This document shows, one piece after another, positions 51,378-60,703 of a DNA stretch of 64,000 bases. A program made the translations under genes and the position numbers. Source of the DNA: Streptomyces sp. NBC_00376 (GTDB lineage Bacteria > Actinomycetota > Actinomycetes > Streptomycetales > Streptomycetaceae). The first letter of the stretch is position 1; each line of letters starts with the position of its first letter. Under the pieces are notes generated by a model, which saw only the letters and a program-made list of their open reading frames with translations, had not been told where the DNA came from and ran no database searches. The stretch covers positions 372,001 through 436,000 of the forward strand of contig NZ_CP107960.1 of NCBI RefSeq assembly GCF_036077095.1, written 5' to 3'.

Positions 51378-52856
51378 ATGTCTGTGACGTCACACAGCGA
51401 GGCGGCCTTCGCCGCCGTGGACCTCGGTGCCACCAGCGGCCGGGTGATCACCGGCCTGGCCGGGCCCGAGAAGCTCCGGCTGACCGAGGTGCACCGGTTC
51501 GCCAATGCGCCGGTCCGGTTGCCGGACGGGCTGCGTTGGGACGTGCTCGCGCTGTATCAGGGAATGCTGGACGGTCTGCGGACCGCGGCGCGCAGCGGTC
51601 CGGTCGCGTCGATCGGGATCGATACGTGGGCGGTCGACTACGGCCTACTCGATGCCGACGGGGCCCTGCTCGGGCTGCCCTTCCACTACCGCGACAGCCG
51701 GAACGGAAGGGCGGCCGAGCAGGTACTGGCGGTGTGCGGGCCCCAGGAGCTGTATGCCGTCGGCGGGTTGCAGCATCTGCCGTTCAACACCGTGTTCCAG
51801 GTGGCCGCACACCGTACGAGTGCCCAGTGGGGTGCGGCGCGGACGATGCTGCTGATGCCAGATCTGCTGACCCACTGGCTGACGGGCTCGGTGGGAGCGG
51901 AGATCACCAATGCGTCGACGACCGGTCTGTTCGACGCTTCGGCCGGCGGCTGGTCCGATGCGCTGATCGGCAGGCTGGGCCTGGCGCGTTCCATGTTCCC
52001 ACCGCTGCGTGAGCCGGGTGATCCGGCGGGGACGATCCTGTCGCACGTCGTCGAGTACACGGGTCTGCCGGCCGGCACGCCGGTGACTGCCGTCGCGTCG
52101 CACGACACGGCGTCGGCGGTCGCGGCGGTGCCCGCGACCGAGCCCGGGTTCGCCTATGTTTCCTGCGGGACGTGGTCGCTTGCCGGACTCGAACTGCCGG
52201 CTCCGGTACTGACGGAGGAGTCCCGTGCGGCGAACTTCACCAACGAGCGCGGGGTGGACGGCACTGTCCGCTATCTCCGCAACATCATGGGGATGTGGCT
52301 GCTTGAGGAGTGCCGACGTACCTGGGACCGGCGGGGCGAGGATCCGGGTCTGCCCGCACTGCTCGCGGCGGCGGCCCGTGCCCGGCCGTTCGCCGCGGTG
52401 ATCGATCCGGACGACGAGACGTTCCTCGCACCGGGTGACATGCCGTCGCGGATCGACGCCCATCTCGTACGGACCGGGCAGGTGCCGCCCGACAGCCCCG
52501 GTGGCCATGTCCGGTGTGTGCTGGAAAGCCTGGCGCTGGCCCACCGCAGGACGTTGCGGGAGGCAGCCGGTCTCGCGGGGCGGGAGCTGAGCCGCATCCA
52601 TGTGGTCGGCGGGGGTTCGCGCAATGAGCTCCTGTGCCAGTGGACCGCGGATGCCACGGGGCTTCCCGTCACGGCCGGCCCGGCCGAGGCGACCGCGCTC
52701 GGCAACATCCTGGTACAGGCGCGTGCCCGGGGACTGGTGGGTGGCCTCACGGACATGCGACAACTGGTGGCACGGACGCAGGAATTGCGCCACTACGCCC
52801 CGCAGGGGGACCGGCGGGCCTGGGACCGGGCCGCCGCGCGGCTGGAACAGCACTGA
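51378..52856 (+). CDS. rhaB: Rhamnulokinase
   Basis: A 492-residue FGGY-family kinase. N-terminal ATPase motif: AFAAVDLGATSGRVITGLAG. Substrate region: SIGIDTWAVDYGLLDADGAL and LLGLPFHYRDSRNGRAAEQV. ATP adenosine motif: RIHVVGGGSRNELLCQWTAD, then LPVTAGPAEATALGNILVQA. It phosphorylates L-rhamnulose to the 1-phosphate for the aldolase encoded just upstream (15-base gap, GAGGGG ribosome site). Confidence 0.93.
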   Translation: MSVTSHSEAAFAAVDLGATSGRVITGLAGPEKLRLTEVHRFANAPVRLPDGLRWDVLALYQGMLDGLRTAARSGPVASIGIDTWAVDYGLLDADGALLGLPFHYRDSRNGRAAEQVLAVCGPQELYAVGGLQHLPFNTVFQVAAHRTSAQWGAARTMLLMPDLLTHWLTGSVGAEITNASTTGLFDASAGGWSDALIGRLGLARSMFPPLREPGDPAGTILSHVVEYTGLPAGTPVTAVASHDTASAVAAVPATEPGFAYVSCGTWSLAGLELPAPVLTEESRAANFTNERGVDGTVRYLRNIMGMWLLEECRRTWDRRGEDPGLPALLAAAARARPFAAVIDPDDETFLAPGDMPSRIDAHLVRTGQVPPDSPGGHVRCVLESLALAHRRTLREAAGLAGRELSRIHVVGGGSRNELLCQWTADATGLPVTAGPAEATALGNILVQARARGLVGGLTDMRQLVARTQELRHYAPQGDRRAWDRAAARLEQH

Positions 52857-52895
52857 GTCCGTTCGGCCCTCGACAGAACCGAAGGAAGGAAGCTC

Positions 52896-54359
52896 ATGAC
52901 TGATGTCTCGCCCGCCGCGCTCGACAGCGTGCTCACCCGCACCACGCGCCGCCGTACCAGGATCGGTCTGGTGTCCGGCGGACTCGGCGCGTACTGGCCG
53001 CAGTTCCCCGGTCTGCTCGACCGGCTGCGTCAGTCGGCCCGCTTCGTGACCGGGCGGTTCGAGGAAATGGGCTGCGAGGTCGTCGACGCCGGTTTCATCT
53101 CCGATCCGCAGGAGGCGGCGAAGGCCGCGGAACGGCTGCGCTCGGCCGACTGCGACATCGTCGTGACGTTTCTGACGACGTATCTGACCGCCTCGATGGT
53201 CCTGCCGATCGCCCAGCGCGCACACGCTCCGGTACTGGTGATCGACCTCCAGCCGACCGAGGCGATGGACCACCCGGACACCGATACGGGCAAGTGGCTG
53301 GCGTACTGCGGGCAGTGCCCGCTGCCGGAGGTCGCCAATGTGTTCCGGCGCGGCGGCATCCCCTTCCGCTCCGTCTCGGGCCATTTGCGCGACGAGAACG
53401 CGTGGAACCGGATCCGCCGCTGGATCCGTGCCGCACAGGTCCGCGGCGTGCTGCGTCACGGCCGGCACGGTCTGATGGGTCACCTCTACCCCGGCATGCT
53501 CGATGTCTCCACCGACCTGACGCTGGTCTCCACCCAGTTCGGCGGGCATGTCGAAGTTCTCGAATTCGACGACCTGCGGGTCCGCGTCGCCACCGTGACG
53601 GACGAGGCGGCCGCCGAACGTGTCGCGCTCGCCCGTACGGTCTTCACCCTCGACGACTCCGTCGACGAGGACGATCTCGCATGGGCCGCCCGGGTTTCGG
53701 TCGGGCTGGACCGGCTCGTCGACGACTTCGCACTCGACAGTCTCGCCTACTACCACCGCGGTCTGGAGGGCGAGATCCACGAACGGCTCGGCGCCGGCAT
53801 GATCCTCGGCGCGTCGCTGCTGACCGCACGTGGCATCCCGATGGCCGGTGAGTACGAACTGCGCACCAGCCTCGCCATGCTGATCGCCGACACCATCGGC
53901 GCCGGTGGCTCCTTCACCGAACTCCAGGCCCTCAATTTCCGGGACCGGGTCGTGGAGATGGGCCACGACGGCCCCGCCCACCTCGCCATCAGCGCCAAGG
54001 ATCCGCTGCTGCGCGGGCTGGGTGTCTACCACGGCAAGCGTGGCTGGGGCGTGAGCGTGGAATTCGACGTCCGACATGGCCCGGTCACCACGTTCGGCAT
54101 CGGGCAGGAAGCCGACGGGACCTTCGTCTTCGTCGCCTCCGAGGGCCGGGTCGTACCCGGGCCGCTGCTGGAGATCGGCAACACCACCTCACGGGTCGAC
54201 TTCGGCTTCGACCCCGGCGAGTGGACCGATGCCTGGTCAGCGACCGGCATCGGTCATCACTGGACGCTGTGCACCGGCCATCGCGCCAAGGACCTCAAGG
54301 CCGCGGCCGATCTGCTCGGCGTCCCGTTCCGCACAGTCGACGGGCCGGACGACCTCTGA
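52896..54359 (+). CDS. L-arabinose/L-fucose isomerase family protein in the rhamnose operon
   Basis: A 487-residue protein with GGAAGGAAG upstream. Its N-terminal Rossmann-like part (RIGLVSGGLGAYWPQFPGLL; DIVVTFLTTYLTASMVLPIA) and C-terminal domain (FVASEGRVVPGPLLEIGNTT; GIGHHWTLCTGHRAKDLKAA with conserved histidines) follow the fucose/arabinose isomerase fold. Metal-ligand glutamates probably lie in EGEIHERLGAGMILGASLLT and MAGEYELRTSLAMLIADTIG. Fourth gene of the operon; it may act on a related deoxysugar or provide a bypass. Its precise substrate is unknown. No operon gene follows. Confidence 0.85.
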   Translation: MTDVSPAALDSVLTRTTRRRTRIGLVSGGLGAYWPQFPGLLDRLRQSARFVTGRFEEMGCEVVDAGFISDPQEAAKAAERLRSADCDIVVTFLTTYLTASMVLPIAQRAHAPVLVIDLQPTEAMDHPDTDTGKWLAYCGQCPLPEVANVFRRGGIPFRSVSGHLRDENAWNRIRRWIRAAQVRGVLRHGRHGLMGHLYPGMLDVSTDLTLVSTQFGGHVEVLEFDDLRVRVATVTDEAAAERVALARTVFTLDDSVDEDDLAWAARVSVGLDRLVDDFALDSLAYYHRGLEGEIHERLGAGMILGASLLTARGIPMAGEYELRTSLAMLIADTIGAGGSFTELQALNFRDRVVEMGHDGPAHLAISAKDPLLRGLGVYHGKRGWGVSVEFDVRHGPVTTFGIGQEADGTFVFVASEGRVVPGPLLEIGNTTSRVDFGFDPGEWTDAWSATGIGHHWTLCTGHRAKDLKAAADLLGVPFRTVDGPDDL

Positions 54360-54394
54360 TTCCCGTACGTGTCTCCCGCCCCGCTGGCCGCGTC

Positions 54395-55468
54395 TCAGTC
54401 CGCCGTCCCGGAAACGGCGGCCAGACCGAGTTCGCGGTCGCCGAGCGGGGCGAAGAAGAGTGTGACGTCCGCGTCGGTCACCTCGGCGAGGTCCGCCGGG
54501 CTCCAGTGCGGATCACGGTCCTTGTCGACGATCTGGGCCCGCACGCCCTCCACGAAGTCCGGCCTGGTGAAGGCGGTGCACGAAGTCCGGTACTCCTGGT
54601 CAAGCACCGCCTCCAGGCTGCCGAGCCGGCGTGCCCTGCGCAGCGCGGAGAGGGTCACCTTGAGCGAGGTGGGCGACTTGGTCAGGATGGTTTCGGCGGC
54701 CTGCTTGGCGGCGGGGATGCCACTGTTGTCGAGCCTGTCGATGATCTCCTCCACTGAGGCCGCCCGGTAGCAGGAGTCGATCCACTCGCGGTGCGCGGCC
54801 AGTTCGCCCTCCGGCGCGGGTGAGGCGTACTGCCGCACCGTCCCCTCGATCTCGGCGGCTGTGCCGCACTTGGCGAGGTCCGCGGTGAGTTCGGCGAGGC
54901 GCTGCGACGGCATGAAGTGGTCGGCGAGCCCGCACAGCAGCGCGTCACCCGCGCCGACCGCTTCCGCGGTGAGTGCCAGGTGGGTGCCGAGCTCACCTGG
55001 CGCCGCACCGAGCAGATGCGTGCCGCCGACGTCGGGGACGAATCCGATGCTGGTCTCGGGCATGGCGACGCGCGAGCGTTCGGTGACGACACGGATGTCG
55101 CCGTGGGCGGAGACGCCGACGCCTCCGCCCATCACGATGCCGTCCATGATCGCGACGTAGGGCTTGGGGAATCGGGCGATACGGGCGTTGAGCCGGTACT
55201 CGTCCCGCCAGAAATCCAGCGATGCGCCGCCGCCGGCCCGGGCGTCCTCGTAGATGGACCGGATGTCGCCGCCCGCGCAGAGGCCGCGCTCGCCCGCACC
55301 GGTGATCAGGACCGCGGTGACGGACTCGTCGTGCTCGGCGTCGGCGAGTGCTTCGGCGACGCGCGTGACCATGGCGTGGTTCAGCGCGTTGAGGGCACGT
55401 GGGCGGTTGAGCGTGATGTGCCGGACGCGTCCTTCGGTGTGCAGCAGAACTGGATCTTCGTGGTTCAT
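54395..55468 (-). CDS. Enoyl-CoA hydratase/isomerase family, 3-hydroxyisobutyryl-CoA hydrolase type
   Basis: A 357-residue crotonase-fold protein starting MNHEDPVLLHTEGRVRHITL at 55468 (GGAGCG upstream). Oxyanion-hole segments: GAGERGLCAGGDIRSIYEDA and KPYVAIMDGIVMGGGVGVSA, with AMPETSIGFVPDVGGTHLLG. The ~100-residue extension (ALRRARRLGSLEAVLDQEYR, PDFVEGVRAQIVDKDRDPHW) is diagnostic of HIBYL-CoA hydrolases of valine degradation. It converges on the rhamnose operon and is divergent from the PP2C gene. Confidence 0.9.
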   Translation of the reverse strand: MNHEDPVLLHTEGRVRHITLNRPRALNALNHAMVTRVAEALADAEHDESVTAVLITGAGERGLCAGGDIRSIYEDARAGGGASLDFWRDEYRLNARIARFPKPYVAIMDGIVMGGGVGVSAHGDIRVVTERSRVAMPETSIGFVPDVGGTHLLGAAPGELGTHLALTAEAVGAGDALLCGLADHFMPSQRLAELTADLAKCGTAAEIEGTVRQYASPAPEGELAAHREWIDSCYRAASVEEIIDRLDNSGIPAAKQAAETILTKSPTSLKVTLSALRRARRLGSLEAVLDQEYRTSCTAFTRPDFVEGVRAQIVDKDRDPHWSPADLAEVTDADVTLFFAPLGDRELGLAAVSGTAD

Positions 55469-55712
55469 GAATGCGCTCCGGTCAGCCCTCGTGCCGTGTC
55501 GACCGCCGATCGCGGACGATCTTCCGCTGCCATTCTGCGGGGCAGGGCCTGTGCCGGGACAGCAGGGGTCCCTGGCCCGCCCGGTCCTGCTCGTCCGGCC
55601 GGATTTTGCCGGGTTTCCGCTGTGGCAACCTGCCGGAAGCGGTTCGACAATTAGGTGACCCGGTTCGGGCCGCACAGCCCGTCAGCCCCGCCCGGCGACC
55701 TCCGGAGCAGGA

Positions 55713-57845
55713 ATGACCGATCACGACCAGCAACCGAGTACTTCCGTCCCGCCTCGCCCGCTGATCGAGAAGACGCACAACGGCGAGATCGCGACGGCAC
55801 AGCGGCTTGCCATGAACCGGACGGGCAGCTTCGAGTGGGACGTGGTGGCCGGGACGCTCGACATGGACGATGCCGGGCTGCTGGTGTTCGGCCTGGATCC
55901 ACGGACCTTCGACTCACGGCCCGAGACCGTGCTGGAACGGCTCGAAGGGTCGGAACGGACCCGTCTCGAGGTGGCGATCGACGAGGCGATCAAGAGCGGT
56001 CGAAGTTCGTACAGCGTTCATTTCCGGGTGCCGCTGGACGACGGCAGGAACCAGTGGACCCACATCCAGGCACGCATACTGCGCAGCGACGACGGCCTGG
56101 CGCACCGGATCGTCGGGGTGGTGCAGGACGCCACGGCGGAAGTCACCCATTCGGCCTTCGTGCTGGATCTGGAGAAACGGCGGCAACGCCAGACCAGCAT
56201 CGTTGAACGAACAACGAGGGCGCTGTCACGTGCGGTGACCGTCGATGATGTGACCGCGGCACTGACCGGACCCGGCGGGCTCGCCCGGCTCGGGGCGGAC
56301 GGTCTCTCGCTCGGCCTGGTCGAGAACACCACGCTGAGTGTCATCGCTCTGAGCGGCGACGCGGTGGAGGCGATCGACGGGTTCGGGGACGCCGGGCTGG
56401 ACCGGCGGTTCCCCCTGGCGGACGCCGTGCTCAGCGGCCGGCCCCGGTTCCTGACCTCGGTCTCGGCTCTCACCCATCGCTACCCCGTGCTGGCGCCCTG
56501 TGCCGACCGGCTGAAATTCCGGGCCGCCGCCTATCTGCCCCTCGTCGCCCAGGCACGTTCCCTCGGCACGCTGGCGCTGTTCTACCGCGAGGGCACGTCC
56601 TTCAACGCGGACGAGCGGAATCTGTGCCTGGGGCTGGCAGCGATCGTGGCGCAGTCCCTCCAGCGCGCGAAGCTCTTCGACGAGGAGCGCGAATTCGCCA
56701 CCGGTCTCCAGGCCGCGATGCTGCCGCGGCGGATCCAGGAGATCGAGGGCGGAGAGATCGCCGTGCGCTACCACTCCGCCTGGAGCGGACGTCAGGTCGG
56801 CGGTGACTGGTACGACGTGATCGCGTTGCCCAAGAACCGGTTCGGGATCGTGGTCGGTGACGTACAGGGTCATGACACGCACGCCGCCGCCATCATGGGC
56901 CAGTTGCGCATCGCCCTGCGCGCGTATGCCGCCGAGGGGCACCCTCCTTCGACGGTGCTGGCCCGGGCGTCGCGCTTCCTCTCCGAGCTGGACACGGACC
57001 GCTTCGCGACCTGTACTTACGCCCAGGTCGATCTCGCGTCGGGGACCGTGCGCGTGGTTCGGGCCGGGCATTTCGGCCCGCTGATCCGGCATATGGACGG
57101 CCGGGTCGGCAGCCCCCAGGTGCGCGGCGGTCTGCCGCTGGGCATCTCGACCGAATTCGAGGACGAGGAGTTCCCGGAGACCCGCCTCGACCTGGTGCCG
57201 GGCGAAACTCTGGTCCTGTACACCGATGGGCTGGTGGAAGAGCCCGGCGCCGACATCGACGCGGGTCTCCAGGCGCTGATCAATGAGGTGAGCGCAGGGC
57301 CGGCGAGTGCCCAGGCACTGGCCGACCATCTGTCGGACCGGCTCTGGGAACGTTGGGGTTCCGGGGACGATGTCGCGCTGCTGGTGCTTCGGCGCAGCCC
57401 GGACCCCGGGTCGCCGCGGGCTCCGCGGCTGCACCAGTACATCCACCAGGCGGACCCGGAGGGGCTGTCCGACGCCCGCAACATCGTGCGTCAGGCCCTG
57501 ACCGACTGGGACATGGCCGAACTCGCCGACGATGCCGAGCTGGTGACGGGCGAGCTCCTGGTGAACGTCCTGCTGCACACGGAAGGCGGCGCGGTCCTCA
57601 CCCTGGAGGTGCTGCCGGAGCCCGTACGGCGGGTCCGCCTCTCCGTACAGGACCGCTCCAGCGCCTGGCCGAGGCGGCGCAGTCCGGGCGAAACCGCGAC
57701 TTCGGGGCGGGGTCTGCTGCTTCTGGACGCCGTAGCCATTCGCTGGGGCATCGAGCCCCGCGGCGAGGGCAAGGCGGTCTGGTGCGAGATCGGGCCCTCG
57801 GTGCCGCCCGTCGCCACTCCTCCGCCGACCACGCAGCAGGTGTGA
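55713..57845 (+). CDS. PAS-GAF-PP2C (SpoIIE) phosphatase with C-terminal HATPase domain
   Basis: A 710-residue multidomain regulator typical of streptomycetes. Residues ~25-140 PAS (FEWDVVAGTLDMDDAGLLVF). ~175-325 GAF (LGLVENTTLSVIALSGDAVE; FRAAAYLPLVAQARSLGTLA). ~345-560 PP2C/SpoIIE phosphatase with metal aspartates in GRQVGGDWYDVIALP, VVGDVQGHDTHAAAIMGQLR, ETLVLYTDGLVEE and WGSGDDVALLVL. ~590-700 HATPase of RsbW type (ELVTGELLVNVLLHTEGGAV; GRGLLLLDAVAIRWGIEPRG). It probably controls an anti-sigma/anti-anti-sigma switch in response to redox or small-molecule signals. GGAGCAGG precedes the ATG. Confidence 0.93.
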   Translation: MTDHDQQPSTSVPPRPLIEKTHNGEIATAQRLAMNRTGSFEWDVVAGTLDMDDAGLLVFGLDPRTFDSRPETVLERLEGSERTRLEVAIDEAIKSGRSSYSVHFRVPLDDGRNQWTHIQARILRSDDGLAHRIVGVVQDATAEVTHSAFVLDLEKRRQRQTSIVERTTRALSRAVTVDDVTAALTGPGGLARLGADGLSLGLVENTTLSVIALSGDAVEAIDGFGDAGLDRRFPLADAVLSGRPRFLTSVSALTHRYPVLAPCADRLKFRAAAYLPLVAQARSLGTLALFYREGTSFNADERNLCLGLAAIVAQSLQRAKLFDEEREFATGLQAAMLPRRIQEIEGGEIAVRYHSAWSGRQVGGDWYDVIALPKNRFGIVVGDVQGHDTHAAAIMGQLRIALRAYAAEGHPPSTVLARASRFLSELDTDRFATCTYAQVDLASGTVRVVRAGHFGPLIRHMDGRVGSPQVRGGLPLGISTEFEDEEFPETRLDLVPGETLVLYTDGLVEEPGADIDAGLQALINEVSAGPASAQALADHLSDRLWERWGSGDDVALLVLRRSPDPGSPRAPRLHQYIHQADPEGLSDARNIVRQALTDWDMAELADDAELVTGELLVNVLLHTEGGAVLTLEVLPEPVRRVRLSVQDRSSAWPRRRSPGETATSGRGLLLLDAVAIRWGIEPRGEGKAVWCEIGPSVPPVATPPPTTQQV

Positions 57846-57947
57846 CGGTGTTTCGGAGGACGTGCCGCCCCACGCACCGGGCGTGCGGCGGCACCGCCTC
57901 GACCGGTCGTCCCGGCACAGCCTGCGTCAGGACCACCGGCTCATTCG

Positions 57948-58571
57948 TCAGTGCTGTGCGGTACGACGCTTGCGCACGGACCACATGATGCCGCCGCCCG
58001 CCAGCAGAACGGCCACGGCCGCTCCGGCGATGACCGGGGTGGCGGACGAGGAACCCGTCTCGGCCAGGTCCGGCGAGCTGGGGCTCGGGGAGGCCGCGGC
58101 GGGCGCGGACGTCGAAGGCGCCTCACTGGGCGTGGCGCTCGCGGCCGGTGTCTCGGTGGACGGAGCCGGGGACGGCGTGCCCTCGGACGGTGCGGGCGGC
58201 GGGGTGCCGGCGTCCTCGCACACGGGCGCCGTCTTGGTCTCGTCGCGCGAGAAGTTGTCGCCGTCGCCGGCCTTGACAACGAGGTGGACCGTGAGCTCCT
58301 TGTCGTGCTCGGGCAGCTCCAGCTTCTTGTGGAACTCCCTGCCGAAGGTCTCGGTGGGCAGGAGGTCCTTGCCGTCGACAGTGACGGTCACCTGGTTGGT
58401 GACGTTGCTGTTGTAGGCGGTCAGGTCGAGGCTCACCTCGGAACAGGTCACGGCCCAGGTGGGGGTGTGAGCTGCGGCCGGGCCGGCGGAGAGCACCGCG
58501 CCGGTCAGGCCGACGACCGCGGCGGCCGCGAGCGTTCCCGCGGCGCGCAACGATCTCCTGGGTATGGTCAT
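57948..58571 (-). CDS. Cell-wall-anchored protein with LAETG sorting signal
   Basis: A 207-residue protein from the ATG at 58571 (GGAGGAAGA upstream). Signal peptide: MTIPRRSLRAAGTLAAAAVV through PAAAHT. Mature part: a small beta domain with Cys in AVTCSEVSLDLTAYNSNVTN, and a long Pro/Ser/Thr-rich stalk (PPPAPSEGTPSPAPSTETPA). The C-terminus has LAETG, a hydrophobic helix (ATPVIAGAAVAVLLAGGGIM) and a basic tail SVRKRRTAQH. LAxTG is the motif used by class E sortases in Streptomyces, so the protein should be linked to peptidoglycan. Similar proteins are often called 'LAETG motif-containing sortase-dependent surface protein'. Confidence 0.9.
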   Translation of the reverse strand: MTIPRRSLRAAGTLAAAAVVGLTGAVLSAGPAAAHTPTWAVTCSEVSLDLTAYNSNVTNQVTVTVDGKDLLPTETFGREFHKKLELPEHDKELTVHLVVKAGDGDNFSRDETKTAPVCEDAGTPPPAPSEGTPSPAPSTETPAASATPSEAPSTSAPAAASPSPSSPDLAETGSSSATPVIAGAAVAVLLAGGGIMWSVRKRRTAQH

Positions 58572-58765
58572 GGATTCTTCCTCCGCATGAGTGTCATCGC
58601 CCGAGTGGCGGTGGGGCGCAGAGTACTGCCCCCGCCAACACCCCACGCACCCGCCCCACGAAGCATCTGTGACACCAACTGTTCAAACACCGCCACGGGT
58701 TCGGACATGACGGACACACCGCGGACGAAGGAGCGAGGAGTGCGGCGTGAGCGGCGATGCCGTTG

Positions 58766-59254
58766 TCAGAGGCGGCGGTGCATGATGTGCAGCCCGACAA
58801 AGCCCTGTTCCGGGTGGTTGAACCCTTCCGGGAGTGTCCCGAGGATCTCGAATCCGAGCGACCGGTAGAGCCCGACGGCGTGGACGTTCGTCTCCACCAC
58901 CGCGTTGAACTGCATCGCCCTGAACCCCGACGTGCGGGCCCATTCCAGGGTGTACTCGCACAGGGCCCGGCCGACGCCCTGCCCCGAGTGCTTGGGATCG
59001 ACCATGTAACTGGCACTGGCGATGTGCGAGCCGTTGCCCACGTGGTTGTTGTTCATCTTGGCCGTGCCGAGGACCGTCCCGTCGTCGTCGACCGCGACGA
59101 CCGTACGGTTTGGGGACTCCAGGAGCCACCAGGAACGGGCGTCCGCTTCGCCGAGATCGAGTGGGTAGGTGAAGGTCTCCCCCGCGGCGACGATTTCCTG
59201 GAAGAACGGCCAGATGGCGGGCCAGTCCTCGGTGGTGGCTTCCTTGATCAGCAT
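58766..59254 (-). CDS. GNAT family N-acetyltransferase
   Basis: A 162-residue acetyltransferase starting MLIKEATTEDWPAIWPFFQE at 59254. GNAT motif A is SYMVDPKHSGQGVGRALCEY (Q-x-x-G-x-G/A) and motif B is FNAVVETNVHAVGLYRSLGF with EILGTLPEGFNHPEQGFVGL. The size and order resemble phosphinothricin-type or YncA-like acetyltransferases, though the substrate is unknown. The frame runs open far upstream across an Arg/Pro-rich stretch that is antisense to the next gene; only the domain from 59254 has family character. Confidence 0.9.
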   Translation of the reverse strand: MLIKEATTEDWPAIWPFFQEIVAAGETFTYPLDLGEADARSWWLLESPNRTVVAVDDDGTVLGTAKMNNNHVGNGSHIASASYMVDPKHSGQGVGRALCEYTLEWARTSGFRAMQFNAVVETNVHAVGLYRSLGFEILGTLPEGFNHPEQGFVGLHIMHRRL

Positions 59255-59375
59255 GGGGGACAGAATGCCTGGTGCCGCGCATTCTCCGCGAGCTCTTTTC
59301 CTCCGTCCGCTGGTTTCTCCATCGGTCGCGGTCGGTTGGTTCCCCATCGGTCGCGGTGGGCGCGATTCCTCGTCG

Positions 59376-60503
59376 TCACCCGCCGAACGGCGCACGCCCC
59401 GGTGGGGATGGCCGACGGTTCGCAGCCCTGACCGTACGCCTGCGCAGACCGATGCGGGCGAGGAGACCAACCGCGGGCTCCGCTGTGTCTGTCGACGCCT
59501 GGACAGGACCGGGTGCCGGAACCGGCCCTGACATCGGGCTCGGACATGGGTTCGAACCCGGGCTCGGGATCGGTGAGGCGGCGGGAGGGAGCGTGGGGAC
59601 CGCAGCGGACGCCGGACCGGGTTCCGTATCGGCTCGGGAATCCGGCTTGGGCTCACGCTCGGTTCCCGGGTAGGGGAAGGTGCGCCGATCGGCGCCCGGA
59701 CGGGGCGCCTGCCGAACCTCCCGGGCATTGTCCAGCTCCGTGATCAGGCTCACCCGCCGCCACAGCATTTCGTCAGGTTCGTCAGCCTGCATCAGATGCG
59801 CCGTGGTCTCGCGCGCCCAGGTCGGCCCGGCCGGCCCGAAGGCCGGTCCTGGTCGGATCCTGGCGAGGTACGCGCGTTCGTACGGATCGTCGACCACCTC
59901 CGCCAACTGCACCGGGTCCAGTGTGTCTGCGAGCACGGCCACTCGGGCCCATGGATCCTCCATGAGGCTCAGCAGCCTTTCGACCCGGCGCGAGCGCCAG
60001 TTGACCGCACGGCAGTCGGCGCCTCTCTCCAGGCGGTCACGCAGCCAGGCCGGGCTCCTGCCGGTCAGGAGCTGTGATTCCCGGGCGGCGAACCCCGTGA
60101 GTTCATCGGCGAGATAGAGCCAGACGATTGCCCGGTACCGGTTTTGGTAGAAGGTGATCGGCGTGAGGCATCCCGCACGGGCGAGTTTGGTGAAGCGGTC
60201 CGGGCTGATGCCGAGCTGCTGAGCCCCCTTCGCCGTCCCGACCGTGCGCACCCTTTCCCGGAGCTCTTCCGGGAACCCGGCCTGCGACCGGAGCCGCTCG
60301 ATCTCGACGCACCCGACCCTCGGCCGCCCGCCGTCCCGCGGCACCGTCAGGCGGATCAGCCCCAGATGCACGGCGATCGCGAACTCGCCGCGCTTCAAGC
60401 GCAGTTCCTGGGCGGCCGCGCCCACCGCCACCGCGCCTGCGGCGGGCATGCTCTCCGCAGGCACACCGGTGGTCTCCGTGCACACGTCTTCGGCAACAGT
60501 CAT
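59376..60503 (-). CDS. DUF6397-like regulatory-type protein
   Basis: A 375-residue protein from the ATG at 60503, preceded by GGGGGAGAG (an ATG at 60518 is possible). Residues ~30-250 contain LKRGEFAIAVHLGLIRLTVP and AKGAQQLGISPDRFTKLARA, helix-turn-helix-like segments matching proteins annotated DUF6397 in Streptomyces; GCLTPITFYQNRYRAIVWLY and YERAYLARI follow. The last ~130 residues are disordered Pro/Ser/Arg-rich. No biochemical role is known. Its gene is followed by the GNAT gene on the same strand. Confidence 0.68.
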   Translation of the reverse strand: MTVAEDVCTETTGVPAESMPAAGAVAVGAAAQELRLKRGEFAIAVHLGLIRLTVPRDGGRPRVGCVEIERLRSQAGFPEELRERVRTVGTAKGAQQLGISPDRFTKLARAGCLTPITFYQNRYRAIVWLYLADELTGFAARESQLLTGRSPAWLRDRLERGADCRAVNWRSRRVERLLSLMEDPWARVAVLADTLDPVQLAEVVDDPYERAYLARIRPGPAFGPAGPTWARETTAHLMQADEPDEMLWRRVSLITELDNAREVRQAPRPGADRRTFPYPGTEREPKPDSRADTEPGPASAAVPTLPPAASPIPSPGSNPCPSPMSGPVPAPGPVQASTDTAEPAVGLLARIGLRRRTVRAANRRPSPPGRAPFGG

Positions 60504-60596
60504 GACGCTCTCCCCCATGAGGCTCGGTCACTCTCTGTGAGCACCGTAGCCCGGAAGAGATCCCGCCCGCCCAGCCTGTGGATAACTCCGGCGCCC

Positions 60597-60703
60597 CGAT
60601 CAGAACTGCCTCCGCCCGATCAGATCCCCTCGCCCCGATCAGATCCCCTCGCCCCGATCAGAGCTGCCGTCGCCGAATCAGCACACCCCTCGCCCCGGTC
60701 AGA
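60597..60703. repeat. Tandem 19-bp repeat between cvnB and the DUF6397-like gene
   Basis: Six imperfect copies of a unit like CGATCAGATCCCCTCGCCC begin at 60597, 60617, 60636, 60655, 60674 and 60696. Copies 2-4 are almost identical with a 19-20 bp period; the last two are degenerate. The array lies at the 3' end of the roadblock gene and upstream of the start at 60503, so it may influence either transcript. Confidence 0.75.

Noticed and set aside
59255..59728. Upstream extension of the GNAT frame (about 158 codons)
   Set aside because: Antisense to the Pro-rich tail of the DUF6397-like gene; the acetyltransferase fold starts at 59254.
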